Shown here in pieces: positions 33,444 to 43,486 of a stretch of 64,000 nucleotides of DNA (the stretch's first letter is position 1; every line of letters starts with the position of its first letter). A program made the translations under genes and the position numbers. Below the pieces are notes generated by a model, which saw only the letters and a program-made list of their open reading frames with translations, made no database searches and was not told the origin of the DNA. The stretch comes from Dysidea avara (Eukaryota > Porifera > Demospongiae > Dictyoceratida > Dysideidae), in NCBI RefSeq assembly GCF_963678975.1, contig NC_089280.1:20699863-20763862 (forward strand). The letters run 5' to 3'.

Positions 33444-34601
33444 CTTGCCTGTTTATAGCTAAGAATAAAATCATTAACCATTACAACATAAATCTGACGT
33501 GTTTAATGTGTATACATATATTCTACAAACATGAATTTGTGCAGTACATCAGGGTTTCATTCAGAAGGGGGTGCTCACCCCCCTTGACAAACTCCCCCCT
33601 CTTGTGTCCCTTAAATTTTATGTAAATGAAAGTGCATTGGGAACAGGAATAACCTGAGGTCATTCTCAGTACCTGAGAATGTACCAGAAGCAGTCTAAAA
33701 GAGTCGCAAATATTTCTGCCTCTACAGTCCCCATGCTGTGCGCGATAAACACACAGCATCTTCCACTATCATAAACCTTTATTTTGTCCCTCCCCCAAAT
33801 CATTTCCTAGATGAAAGCCTGTGCATAGCATTATAAAGTTTAAATTTTCTTTCATTAATTGTATCACCACCTTTGATTTTAAAGTTGTTAATTAGCTCTG
33901 TGTGACATAATGTTCAAATTACTTTTGGACAGTTTTATTTTGTACAATATATTACTGCAGCTGATTTCAGGAGTGGGCCTTATAACTAACTGTATAGACT
34001 ATCATATTCTTATATGAGTACATTGCATGCATATAGTCAGTCTATCATGCAGTCCAGCATGCAGAGTCCCATGAAGCCATAGAGATGTATGTACGTATGT
34101 TTGAGTTTCTGATGGCATTAGGAAACCCTTTATTAAATATACTATAACCAGACCTCACTCTTCTCACCTTAAGAGAATCACTAGCTATACATTCTTCCAG
34201 TGGATCCAGCAAAGAGACAGCTCATATATCAACCAGTTCAAATTAGTGGACACACACAACATACACTTCATAGTCAACTTGATGAATGTATGAATTAGGT
34301 ATAATCCATATGCTCTGATCTGTATACGGTGCATCTTATTCATATGGGATGAAGGTTATATGTTTATTGCTGAGACAAAACTTTATTTTGAGATTCCTAA
34401 CCTGAACTTGTTGTTGCACCTACATAATTTAGCTAATGATGTAAGTTTCAGACTCCCTGTATTCACAGGCTTTAACCCTCTCACATGTCTCTAGTGGGAC
34501 AGCAGTTAATGAGTTGATTAGTGAAACAAACCACTTTACTCTAATAGAGCAGTCACAATTAAAGTATCCGTAAATTTACTAGCTATCCGTAGCGCGTCAT
34601 C
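33444..34601. other. Gap between fucosidase 2 and fucosidase 3
   Basis: An AATAAA polyadenylation-type signal lies at 33464-33469, 21 bases after the stop codon. The stretch at about 34445-34510 (GACTCCCTGTATTCACAGGC, then CTCTAGTGGGACAGCA) is the upstream block also found at about 11360 and 25410. Just before the start, AAAGTATCCGTAAATTTACT is shared with the copy 2 upstream region (about 27455). No gene is seen. Confidence 0.6.
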
Positions 34602-37600
34602 ATGATGGTTTTCAAGTTGTTGCTGTTTGCCGTTCTCTGTGTGGCCAGTTTGGCGAGTTACACTCCGGATTGGTCATCTTTGGATGCCAGACCGATACCT
34701 AGCTGGTATGAGGACGCGAAATTTGGCATCTTCATACACTGGGGTGTGTTCTCTGTCCCGAGTTATGGCTCGGAACATTTCTGGTACTTGTGGAAACACA
34801 AACATGATCCTCGTTACGTCGAATTCATGAAGAAGAACTATCCACCTAATTTCCAGTACCAAGACTTCGCTCCAATGTTCAAAGCGGAGCTGTGGGATCC
34901 TGTAAAGTGGGCCACTCTGTTCAAGAAATCTGGAGCAAAGTAAGATGGAGTTTTGGTTCAGTTTTTATACGTCTCACTGAAGGCTCTTGTCATTCTTTAA
35001 CTTGTGAAGTACATACGTAGCTAGGATTAGTGTTTACGTAAGATTACGTAATGTTAGTCTTTTTTCTCTCTTGCTCTAGGTACATCGCCTTCACGAGCAA
35101 ACATCACGAGGGTTGGACTAACTGGCCATCCAAGTACTCCTGGAACTGGAACAGTGTTGACCTAGGTCCTCACAGAGATATAGTAGGTAAGGTCTTAAGT
35201 TAATGCACAACTGTCGAGCAGGACAGCTATTCAGAGCTGTTGGGCTTGATTTGTCACATCATAAAGCCATGAATTCTGGCTCTATGATCTATGGTTTAAT
35301 TTTAGTAAATTTGGTGTACATATACCTGAAGTTGATTGTGCTGTGAGTGTTTGTAAAGTCACTGAAGTGGTTTGCAAATCAGTAAGGTTTTTAGCTATAG
35401 AGCAGTGATGTCACAGGTGAACTGTGACAAAAACATGTGGTATTTGTATAGCCAAGTGCTGGAGTATTTCATTGTCCTGCTGTTTTAAAGTGTGGCAGAT
35501 TGGCAAATCGGGGAAATTCACCAAACTTTATTCACCAATCATTTATCAGTATATTGTTCTGCATGGTAAATTCACCAAACTTTTGTCACTTGCTGATTCA
35601 CCAAACTTAAGACATACAGTATCAGAAAACCAGACCAGCTATGCTCTTATTCTTCTGGTATATTAATACCATATGATAGGTATTGTTAAGCTATGCAAAG
35701 TGGCAATAGTAAGAATTGAAAATGCTTTTTTATGTATTGTAACAATGGCTGAATATTTGCCACACATTGTAGTTAAGTAGGCAGGGGCAGTTCTAGAAAC
35801 TCTGCTGACTGGTTTCCAAATCCAACATAGAAAAGAGTACGTAGGCATGCAAGGTTAAAGATAAAATTATACTAATTAGTTTCGCACTCCCATATATATA
35901 GGAGTAAATTTGCATACCCCTATGCAATATTTGTCCTATATAATATAGGAGTACCTATGCTAAAATAGTGTACCCCTACACCAAGCTGCATCCCTCTGTA
36001 TTATAGAAGAAATTTTGTGTACCCTTCACAAAATGTCTCCCATATAGTTAGTATAGGAGATATTTTGTATAAAAATCCTGTTAGTGAAGCATATTTACCT
36101 CTATGTTCCAAAATGACGTCACTCCTAGAAATGGCTGCCTCTATTAGGGGGACTCTAACATTTTAAAGCATTGGGTCCTATGTGTGATAAAGATCAATTG
36201 TTTGTAAATTCATGAAGACAATATCAAGCAAAAACTGACAGGTACGGTGGATATAAAGGCAACGAAAGTAGTTTGCTTATGTGGTTACAAAAGTTTTGAC
36301 TGGTTTTCTAAGTAGAGTAGAACGGGTATTCTATTATTTACGTACTAACCATACCTGGTCTTTTCCTTTGAAACCATCTTTATTAATTGCAAAATGTTTC
36401 ATCAAAGTTTGTCGTCATAGGAAGCAATACTTGAAAACATAAGAATACCCCCAAATATAGAAATTTAGTGTGACGTCATTTCGGAAAAGCTTATGGTATA
36501 AAAGCTTTACATATTCTTTGATGAAGATATACAAGTTGGCCACTTACTCATGTTTTAATATCAATTTTTTTAATACCCCTTTGGTCTTATTGAATTTCTC
36601 TATAGTATGTACATGTTGAGCTGAATCCTCAAAAACATTTAATAACTCATGGATGCAATTACACATGATCTTGAAATTTTGCTCATTTGTAGTACTGCTT
36701 GACCCGCTAAAAATATTTCAAAATCTTTTCATTCAAATTCCTGACACAATATATGGTCAATAAAAATTTTTGTAATACAATTCCTATGGGGAAGCCATAA
36801 AAGTGCAGTGTCCATTGCAACCCTTTCCCAAACTTATGACGGAGCCAAACCACACATGTCTGCTGATGACACTTGTACCATCACCACTAATCATCTGGTT
36901 GGCTGAAATAATCCACTTTTCATTTTTAGCTGTTTTTCAGGATCTAGCTCAACGTTCTGAAGAGGAGGCTAAAACTGTTTAGAAACTGTTAACAACTATG
37001 GAGGTGATTTTATTGCAAGTTATTTGGTGTTTTGTCACCTTTTGCTTTAATCTACTTTGTTTACAATTGCTAATCATACAATTATTAAGGGTGGTTTGTG
37101 TCCCAAGAGGGAGCTAGGAGGCAACTGCTGCAACGCTTATCAATTACTCTGTGGTGATATATAGCCAGAATGGTTCTCAGGCACTATGCTCTGTGTCCAG
37201 AGGATGGTAAAGGCTTTAGGTAAGTGCTGTTTCTGTTTTTTTTTAAAGCAGTTATTGTAGTTCTAGTTGCTTGTAAGTTTAGTACTGTAGTTTTTGTAAC
37301 TTACTGCTGTTATTCTCCACTTTCTTATTATATACATCACAGCATTGTTACCCAACATTAAGGTGATGTATTTTATTTGTAAACATTAATTTTAGCACTA
37401 TTTTGCGCATAGTACATAGTCTAGCACTAACTAGGTCATCAAACAAGACAGTGAATGCCTCACTTTGTTGCACCATCCATGAATTTTAGTTCACCTAAAA
37501 ACATGAGGATCTTACAAAATTCATTTTGAGCTACCATGTAAGAGTAAAACCCACAATAATGCAAGAAAGATATGTGGTGTGGATTCTACTGTGTAATTAA

Positions 37601-40600
37601 ACTTGAGTGAATAGATTTAATTAGATTATGTATTACAGGTAGATTAGGAATTTTACATTGGATTAGAGATCAAAGAGAAGAAAATTGTGAAACAAGGGAA
37701 TACTAAAAAGTAGTGAACCTGCGGATATACTAAAATTCCTATACTTCAGTCTATAACCGTGACTAAATTAGGGATTAATTGTCCATTAGTATATCTGCAG
37801 CAGGGGCATACACAGGAATTTTGAAAAGGGGTTTCCACTACATGCAGCTAAGTGACTGTTATATTAGAGTATTTACATTGCCACTGCTTTATTAGAGTAT
37901 CTCGATCTTTTCACCTATGTTATTGGCCAGAACAATGCTACAAGTGTTGCTATCATGTGAGAAACTATTACTTAACCAAGATAAAGGTTTAAAATGTGTC
38001 CTGTTTCGTGATAGATTACAGATTCTGGTTTCAGTTTCTCAGTATGTGTGTAGTAGACTCCAAAGAGTTTCCTGAATTCCCTGGAAACCCGCCTAGACTC
38101 TTGTTTCAATATTTTTTTACTGTTCCCTTGTTGCACTACTTTTTTCCCATTGATCCGTAATCCAATGTAAAATTCCTAAATTTTGTTTACTTATTATTAT
38201 GACTGCTGAATCCACAAGTAATGCATCAAAAGAAAGAATGGTGCCAGATATGCCATAAAATTGGAACAACCTCCCAAATTGTGTAGTGACAGCCAACAAT
38301 CTTAATGATTTTAAGAATAGACTTGATAATTATTGGACTATAACACAGGATATGAACAAACTCAAAGGCCTTGAGCCTATAATTCTATAAATAATGTCCG
38401 TTAATAATACTAATACTAAAATATTAATTTCGTGCCTGAACGTGTATCCCAACAATCAATTACTGATTTATTGTTTCATACTCACCACTACAATGCCGTT
38501 CCTCCTTGTTGAAGTGATACAAGAAAAAAGACAACAGCAACGGAACTAAACATACATGCACAACTATAGACACAAAGCAAGAGAACAGCAAACATTACAC
38601 CACGCCTGCGCGTACACACACACACACAAACACACACACAAAAATCAACACTAAATTACATAGATGATGAAAAGTGAAGTGGCCATTATGCTTCATTTTC
38701 AGCTATGTTCACTCCGTTATGCAATGTTACAAATGAAGAACAATACGAGAAGTGTCACTGTGATCAATCCACTCAATACTTGACACCTTGCATTGTCAGC
38801 GAAAAGAAATGAGACACAAAGGAGGATAAAGGTAAATCCATGATGCATGCACTGTAGCTGCTGCTGTGGTTGGTGAAAAGGCATGTGTTGCAATGAAGCA
38901 GCATCCAGAAATCCTTATCCATTATGGAGTTATGCTTGGCTGGAGGCATTAGGCAGTCAGTTAGTAGGAAATTCAGTTAGGTTATGTAAAAACGTTTAAA
39001 ATTTCACAAAAACTTGTTGGAAGGATTTAGGGTCATTCTGAAGACATTTTTGGCCTCGATTACACCTAACCAATGCTGCCATGCTGTCATGGAAGAAAAA
39101 TTAAGCTGGTTTTAGAGTGATATATTAAGCTAGAAAAGCCCAAACCTTCATGATCTAATATACAATACTGCCGTGCTGTATGGTAAGCTTATCATTTTGT
39201 ACACAGTACATAATGTACAGAGTATGTACATGTTCTTTACTGCAGTAATAATTCATAACAAGAATCGAAAAGATGAAAACCACATTATGAACATTACCCA
39301 TCCCTAAACAATAGCACGTAATTTATGACAACTGATAAATGGCAAATCTTAAAGAATATTGCATAGGGCATGCAAGATCACTCCCTGTACAGTATGGGAG
39401 ACATTTTGTGTAGGGTACACAATTTCTCCTAGGCGTGCAGCTTGGCATAGGGGTATGCTATTTTAGCACAGGCACTCCTCTATTACATAGGAGAAATTTT
39501 GCGTACCCTAACACAAAATTTCTCCTATATACAGGGGAGTACACATCTAATTAGTGTAACTTGTACATTGCCTATACATATCTTACTATTGTTTACAGGA
39601 GAATTAGCTGAAGCAATCAGAAAAAATACTGACATTCACTTTGGTCTTTACTACTCACTACTTGATTTTTTTCATCCACTATATCTTGAAGATCATGACG
39701 AAAATAACTGTACTACTCAAAATTATGTGAACGTAAGTATTGCAGATTAAGTTGACAGTTGTGTATAATGGACTATAAATGTTGTATAGTACATGCATGT
39801 GTGTGTGTGTGCATGTGTTCGTACATGCGTGCGTGTGGATATACAGGTATGCTCTGGTCTACCTACGTAGTTGTTTAAATGGGGACCTGGTGGCCTGGTG
39901 TCAACTAGGAAGGCAGCTCACCCAGCTGTAACATGAATGGGTACCTCAGGAAAGTAAATGCCCAGCTATCCATGATTCATGAAGATTCAGGTGGTGCCCA
40001 CACCTTACATGGTACGGCCTCCTGCAGGTTACAAGTCCTGTCCCAAGAGGATTGCCTGCATTGACTGTGCTTGTGTGTGGAGTGTGTGTTACTGAATTAC
40101 CTAATCGTGTTTACTGCACGTTGAATGTAATATACATAGCTCAGTCTCTTTAATTAATGCAAGATTCTTTTTGTTTTGTTAAACTTTCCATCTCACTTTT
40201 AGGAGGTGATGATACCTCAACTACAAGAGATCATTGATGGTTACCATCCAGAGCTGATATGGAGTGATGGTGACTGGACTGCTAATGATACCTACTGGAA
40301 CAGTAAACAATTCTTAACATGGCTCTACAATGACAGGTTTGTTTACAAATACAGCAGTGTAATTACAAATACAGCAGTGTAATTACAAATACAATTGCAA
40401 TTACAGTCCAGTGAAGGATACAGTAGTGGTCAATGACAGATGGGGTATTGGTAGTAAGTGTGCTCATGGTGGATACTACACTTGTAGAAACTTGCATGAT
40501 CCTTGTAAGTAACAAAAATAGAACCTGTCTAAGGCCATTACTTTTGTTAGACATCTACGAGTAGTAAAGGAATTTAAAATTGGAGAGATAGTCTTTCTAT

Positions 40601-42013
40601 ATATACAAGTGCAATTGCTACTTAGACAGGTTTCACAACCCATTGTATTTCTTTTGGGTTAATTGTTCTGTTTTTCTATTCAGCATATCAGGCTCACAAG
40701 TGGGAGAATTACTATCCCATGCAAGGTCATGTTTGGGGATATGATCGTAACATGAGCATTGATGACTATGCTACTGCCCAAACACTAGTATCAATTCTTG
40801 TACAAACTGTTAGGTAAAGTGTGTGTAGTGCATGTGATTTGTGTGTCAGTAATTCTCTTTACAGTTGTAATGGTAATTTACTGCTAAATGTGGGTCCTAC
40901 TCATGATGGTAGAATTACACCGATCTTTGAAGAGAGACTGTTACAGATAGGTACCCCATGTAATTATGTGTGTGTATGTGTAGTGTGTGTAGTGTTATGT
41001 GTGTACTATGTGGTACGTATGTCATCAAGTACATGTATGATGTATTGTAATACCCAGGTTCATGGCTTGAAATTAATGGAGAGGCAATTTATGGCTCAAG
41101 ACCTTGGACACATCAGAATGACACCACAACATCATCTCTCTGGTTTGTTGTACCATGTTCTCCCTAATAGATGTGAACAGCAATCTTCTTAGTTATAACA
41201 GTGGTGTCTTCATTGTATTTGTCAGTGTATTGTCTAATACAATGTCCGTAACAAAATAATTATAGCAGTTACAAAGCTAAAGGTGTTTATTAGTTTATTA
41301 TGATGAGTCTAAACCATTGAGAATTTGGTACATATTCTTGCTTACCCAATTTCCAATGGTCTCGGACAATGACAAAAAAATGTTCAAACACAGACCTTAA
41401 TTTCCTCAAATACTCTAATAGAACATACACCTTCAAACTGAGCTAATTGAACAGTCATAATCAATTTTGAATTTAACTGCTGTACTGTACATCTTCCACA
41501 CCATATCATTACAGGTATACTGTTAGTGGTGATGGTAAAAATGTATATGCTATATTGGTGGAGTGGCCTAAGGATGGGGCAGTGATACTGGGTGCCTTCA
41601 AGGGTACCAGTAAACCTCATTCAGTAAAGATGCTTGGATACGATGGTGAGTGATCCTGTAAGTTTAGCGTACAGTGAAACTCTTTGAGGGCCCACAATAG
41701 GAAATCTCTCCATATTTGCAAAAAGAATTTTTTTCCCAACAGATTTGGCTCCATACAATTTCACCTCTTTTAAAAGAGGGAAACATTATATTGCAGCAAC
41801 AAATTTTTTGGTTCCAAAATATCTGTTATAGTAAGGTTCCACTGCATAATTTTTTTCAGCTGGTAAAATTATTGTTTATTGCTTTCAAATAACTTTTTCA
41901 TTCCAGGTTCCATTTCATACACTGTTCAGTCAGAAGGTCTCCATATTACACTACCTGTGTTACTACCAGATACCGAGTTACAGTGGGCTTGGAGTCTGAA
42001 GATCTCAATGTGA
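34602..42013 (+). CDS. Alpha-L-fucosidase (GH29), intact copy 3
   Basis: Same ten-exon structure and splice phases as copy 2: 34602-34939, 35080-35186, 39599-39732, 40203-40336, 40407-40504, 40684-40813, 40865-40950, 41058-41142, 41515-41645, 41907-42013. They encode 449 residues. The signal peptide [18 protein letters not shown] is followed by the GH29 domain. LIWSDGDW places the expected catalytic Asp at residue 215. NVGPTHDG and YPPNF keep the usual family residues, so this copy is nearer the family consensus than copy 2. Exon 6 differs markedly between copies ([17 protein letters not shown] against [17 protein letters not shown]), which may affect substrate choice. Intron 2 is swollen to 4.4 kb by a TIR element. 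It is convergent with C14orf119, whose stop codon is 925 bases away. Confidence 0.92.
35415..35850. repeat. Dispersed repeat also present in an ABL intron
   Basis: AACATGTGGTATTTGTATAG with CCAAGTGCTGG, CATTGTCCTGCTGTT and TTTGCCACACATTGTA matches parts of 50090-50640 in the same order. No coding potential. Confidence 0.5.
36098..36503. mobile_element. MITE family D (TGACGTCA ends), copy 1
   Basis: TGACGTCA occurs just inside both ends (36114-36121, 36471-36478). Longer inverted arms include CCCCCAAATA / CTATTAGGGGG and ACTTGAAAACAT / TTTTAAAGCATT. Related to 45429-45840 and 62262-62560. Confidence 0.65.
38210..39190. repeat. Dispersed repeat family E, copy 2, split by a retrotransposon tail
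   Basis: 38213-38257 matches 861-910 and 38656-39190 matches 922-1500. The segment between (about 38258-38655) is absent from copy 1. Confidence 0.6.
38256..38655 (+). pseudogene. 5'-truncated non-LTR retrotransposon, 3' end only
   Basis: The frame from 38262 reads [20 protein letters not shown] then LDNYW, ending at a stop at 38388-38390. The W-N-LP--VV-A-s-n-FKnrLD-yW signature is the usual C-terminus of LINE reverse-transcriptase proteins. About 260 bp of 3' UTR ending in a CA-rich microsatellite follows. The piece interrupts family E repeat sequence, so it is a truncated insertion. Confidence 0.75.
39840..40075. repeat. SINE-like core repeat in fucosidase 3 intron 3
   Basis: GGGGACCTGGTGGCC, GTGTCAACTAGGAAGGCAGC, CCCAGCTGTAACATGAATGG and TCCTGCAGGTTACAAGTCCT match the body of the SINE at 46507-47100. 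It lacks the tRNA-like head. Confidence 0.6.
41672..41844. mobile_element. pogo-like MITE in fucosidase 3 intron 9
   Basis: Left CAGTGAAACTCTTTGAGGG after TA, right (reverse) CAGTGGAACCTTACTATAAC. The right-flank TA has decayed to CA. About 173 bp and non-coding. Confidence 0.5.
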
Positions 42014-42938
42014 TGAACTTTCATTTGAGCAATGCCTATACACTCTCATATTATTTTCATCATTCAGTGCATTTCTAGTAGTTTTCTTCCCACAGTACAA
42101 AGTAACTTGCAACAATTTGTTAAATTCAGTATACTTGCAAAACAGGATGCAGAGTGTAGCAAACACCTATTCTAATAGAACACTCAGAGTATTCACAAAA
42201 TGCATTGTTGGTTTATTAGGGTAGAATATTCACTTCAGGATTGATGAGATCCTTTACCAAACAGCACCCCATAAATTTATAACATGCAGATTTTAAAATA
42301 AATACTGCTTATATTAAATCTGTCCATATAGTCATTCATTGATACAGGTCAATTGTTTCAATCATAGCTTAATAAGTTATACATCTCTAACAAACGTGTG
42401 ATGGCCTTACAATAAGGGTATACACAATTAATATGTAAAGTGCTGATGTAGCAGTGCTTAGCAGTTAAGCCAGGCAAACTTGATTACTTGTTTCTCATCC
42501 ACAAAAATTCAGATTTCCATGTGGGCGGGAGATAAATTTTCATTATTAAAGAAAATACTAGCTCCAAATCAAGCCGTCTTACTATAAAGGTTAGCTAAAG
42601 CCTTACAAGAACTATATGCCACTGTTTCTGATGTGAAAGTGACATTTGCTGTGCTGTAAAATGATCTTAGCACCAAAATAAGTGTGCACATGATTGATAA
42701 CAGCAATAATGAAATTAGAGGCGGTGGGGTAAAAAGGAATGAGAAACAATCAATCAAGTTTGCCTGGTCTTAGTGATGCCTATTGTGATGAATTAAATGC
42801 TGCATGTGAGCTGGATCACAGTTGTCCAGTGCTCTGAAGTTCCTGTATCAAATAGTCCTTCCATTATTCACTACAAACCAAGAGATTTAATCAAGAAATC
42901 ATGTGCATCACGACAAACCACTCCAATCAGAAACGCCT
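42014..42938. other. Convergent intergenic region, fucosidase 3 / C14orf119
   Basis: AT-rich; an AATAAA on the plus strand lies near 42297. No repeat with clear ends and no coding sequence is seen. Confidence 0.5.
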
Positions 42939-43277
42939 CTAGATTTGCCCAGCAGTACTGGCCACTTTATCATAAAAAGCACACACCACGTTGTAATCAA
43001 TACTTTCCAATATGTTCACGAAGTAGTTACGTTGTTCTGTAGACCAGCCAGCAAAACAGTACTCAAAATACTTCAGTTGGTCATTAAACGTTGTACAGCT
43101 ATCCGCGGTAATCTGCTCGGATTCTGACAAGTTGACAGACTGTGTTAACGCGAAAAGTTTATCTGGGGTCACTTTAGCAACAAGTCGGTCCAGAAAATGC
43201 GCCCTTTTTGTGACATCCCAAGAGGAAAACCAACTGCAAATCAAGTGTACTTGACTGCCAACTTCGTCCATGTTCAC
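42939..43277 (-). CDS. C14orf119: C14orf119-like small conserved protein
   Basis: A single-exon frame of 112 residues. It reads ICSWFSSWDVTKRAHFLDRL, VAKVTPDKL, then LKYFEYCFAGWSTEQRNYFV and FYDKVASTAG near the end. Human C14orf119 has the same order (a WFANWS-type motif with RERFLEDLVAKAVPEKL, then WDQWFRGWAEQERNEFV, then FYQAVAATAG), so orthology is likely. The human protein has about 25 extra N-terminal residues. The molecular function is not established to my knowledge. The first ATG (43277) is followed by another two codons later (43271). It starts only 209 bases after the ABL stop codon on the same strand, which is very tight spacing. Confidence 0.8.
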   Translation of the reverse strand: MNMDEVGSQVHLICSWFSSWDVTKRAHFLDRLVAKVTPDKLFALTQSVNLSESEQITADSCTTFNDQLKYFEYCFAGWSTEQRNYFVNILESIDYNVVCAFYDKVASTAGQI

Positions 43278-43486
43278 GTATTTACTACATACTTATGATT
43301 TTAATATTTTAATGCGTGATATTTGTGTATTTACATTCAACAACTACAAATTACATAAGATTTCGCAATACCTTAAATACAAGTTGAAAAGTGTATATAA
43401 TATAAGAAACTTACAAGGACACAAAACAATTCAAAAAGCACACACACCAATACTTCGGTTGTGTGCAAGTACATGCACTAAAATGG
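43278..43486 (-). other. Spacer between ABL stop and C14orf119 start
   Basis: The 209 bp must hold the ABL 3' UTR and the promoter of C14orf119. No AATAAA on the minus strand and no TATA box were found. Confidence 0.5.

Larger units (their letters stand above)
35881..39546. mobile_element. 3.67-kb long-TIR element with 9-bp TSD (Mutator-like)
   Basis: A 9-bp direct duplication CTAATTAGT flanks it (35872-35880, 39547-39555). The terminal inverted repeats are about 175-190 bp and alignable throughout, for example TGCTAAAATAG, ACCCCTA-CAAGCTGCA and CACAAAATGTCTCCCATA. Long TIRs with 9-bp duplications are typical of Mutator-like elements. No intact transposase; the interior holds a TGACGTCA MITE, a family E repeat and a retrotransposon tail. 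It lies in intron 2 of fucosidase 3. Confidence 0.75.
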
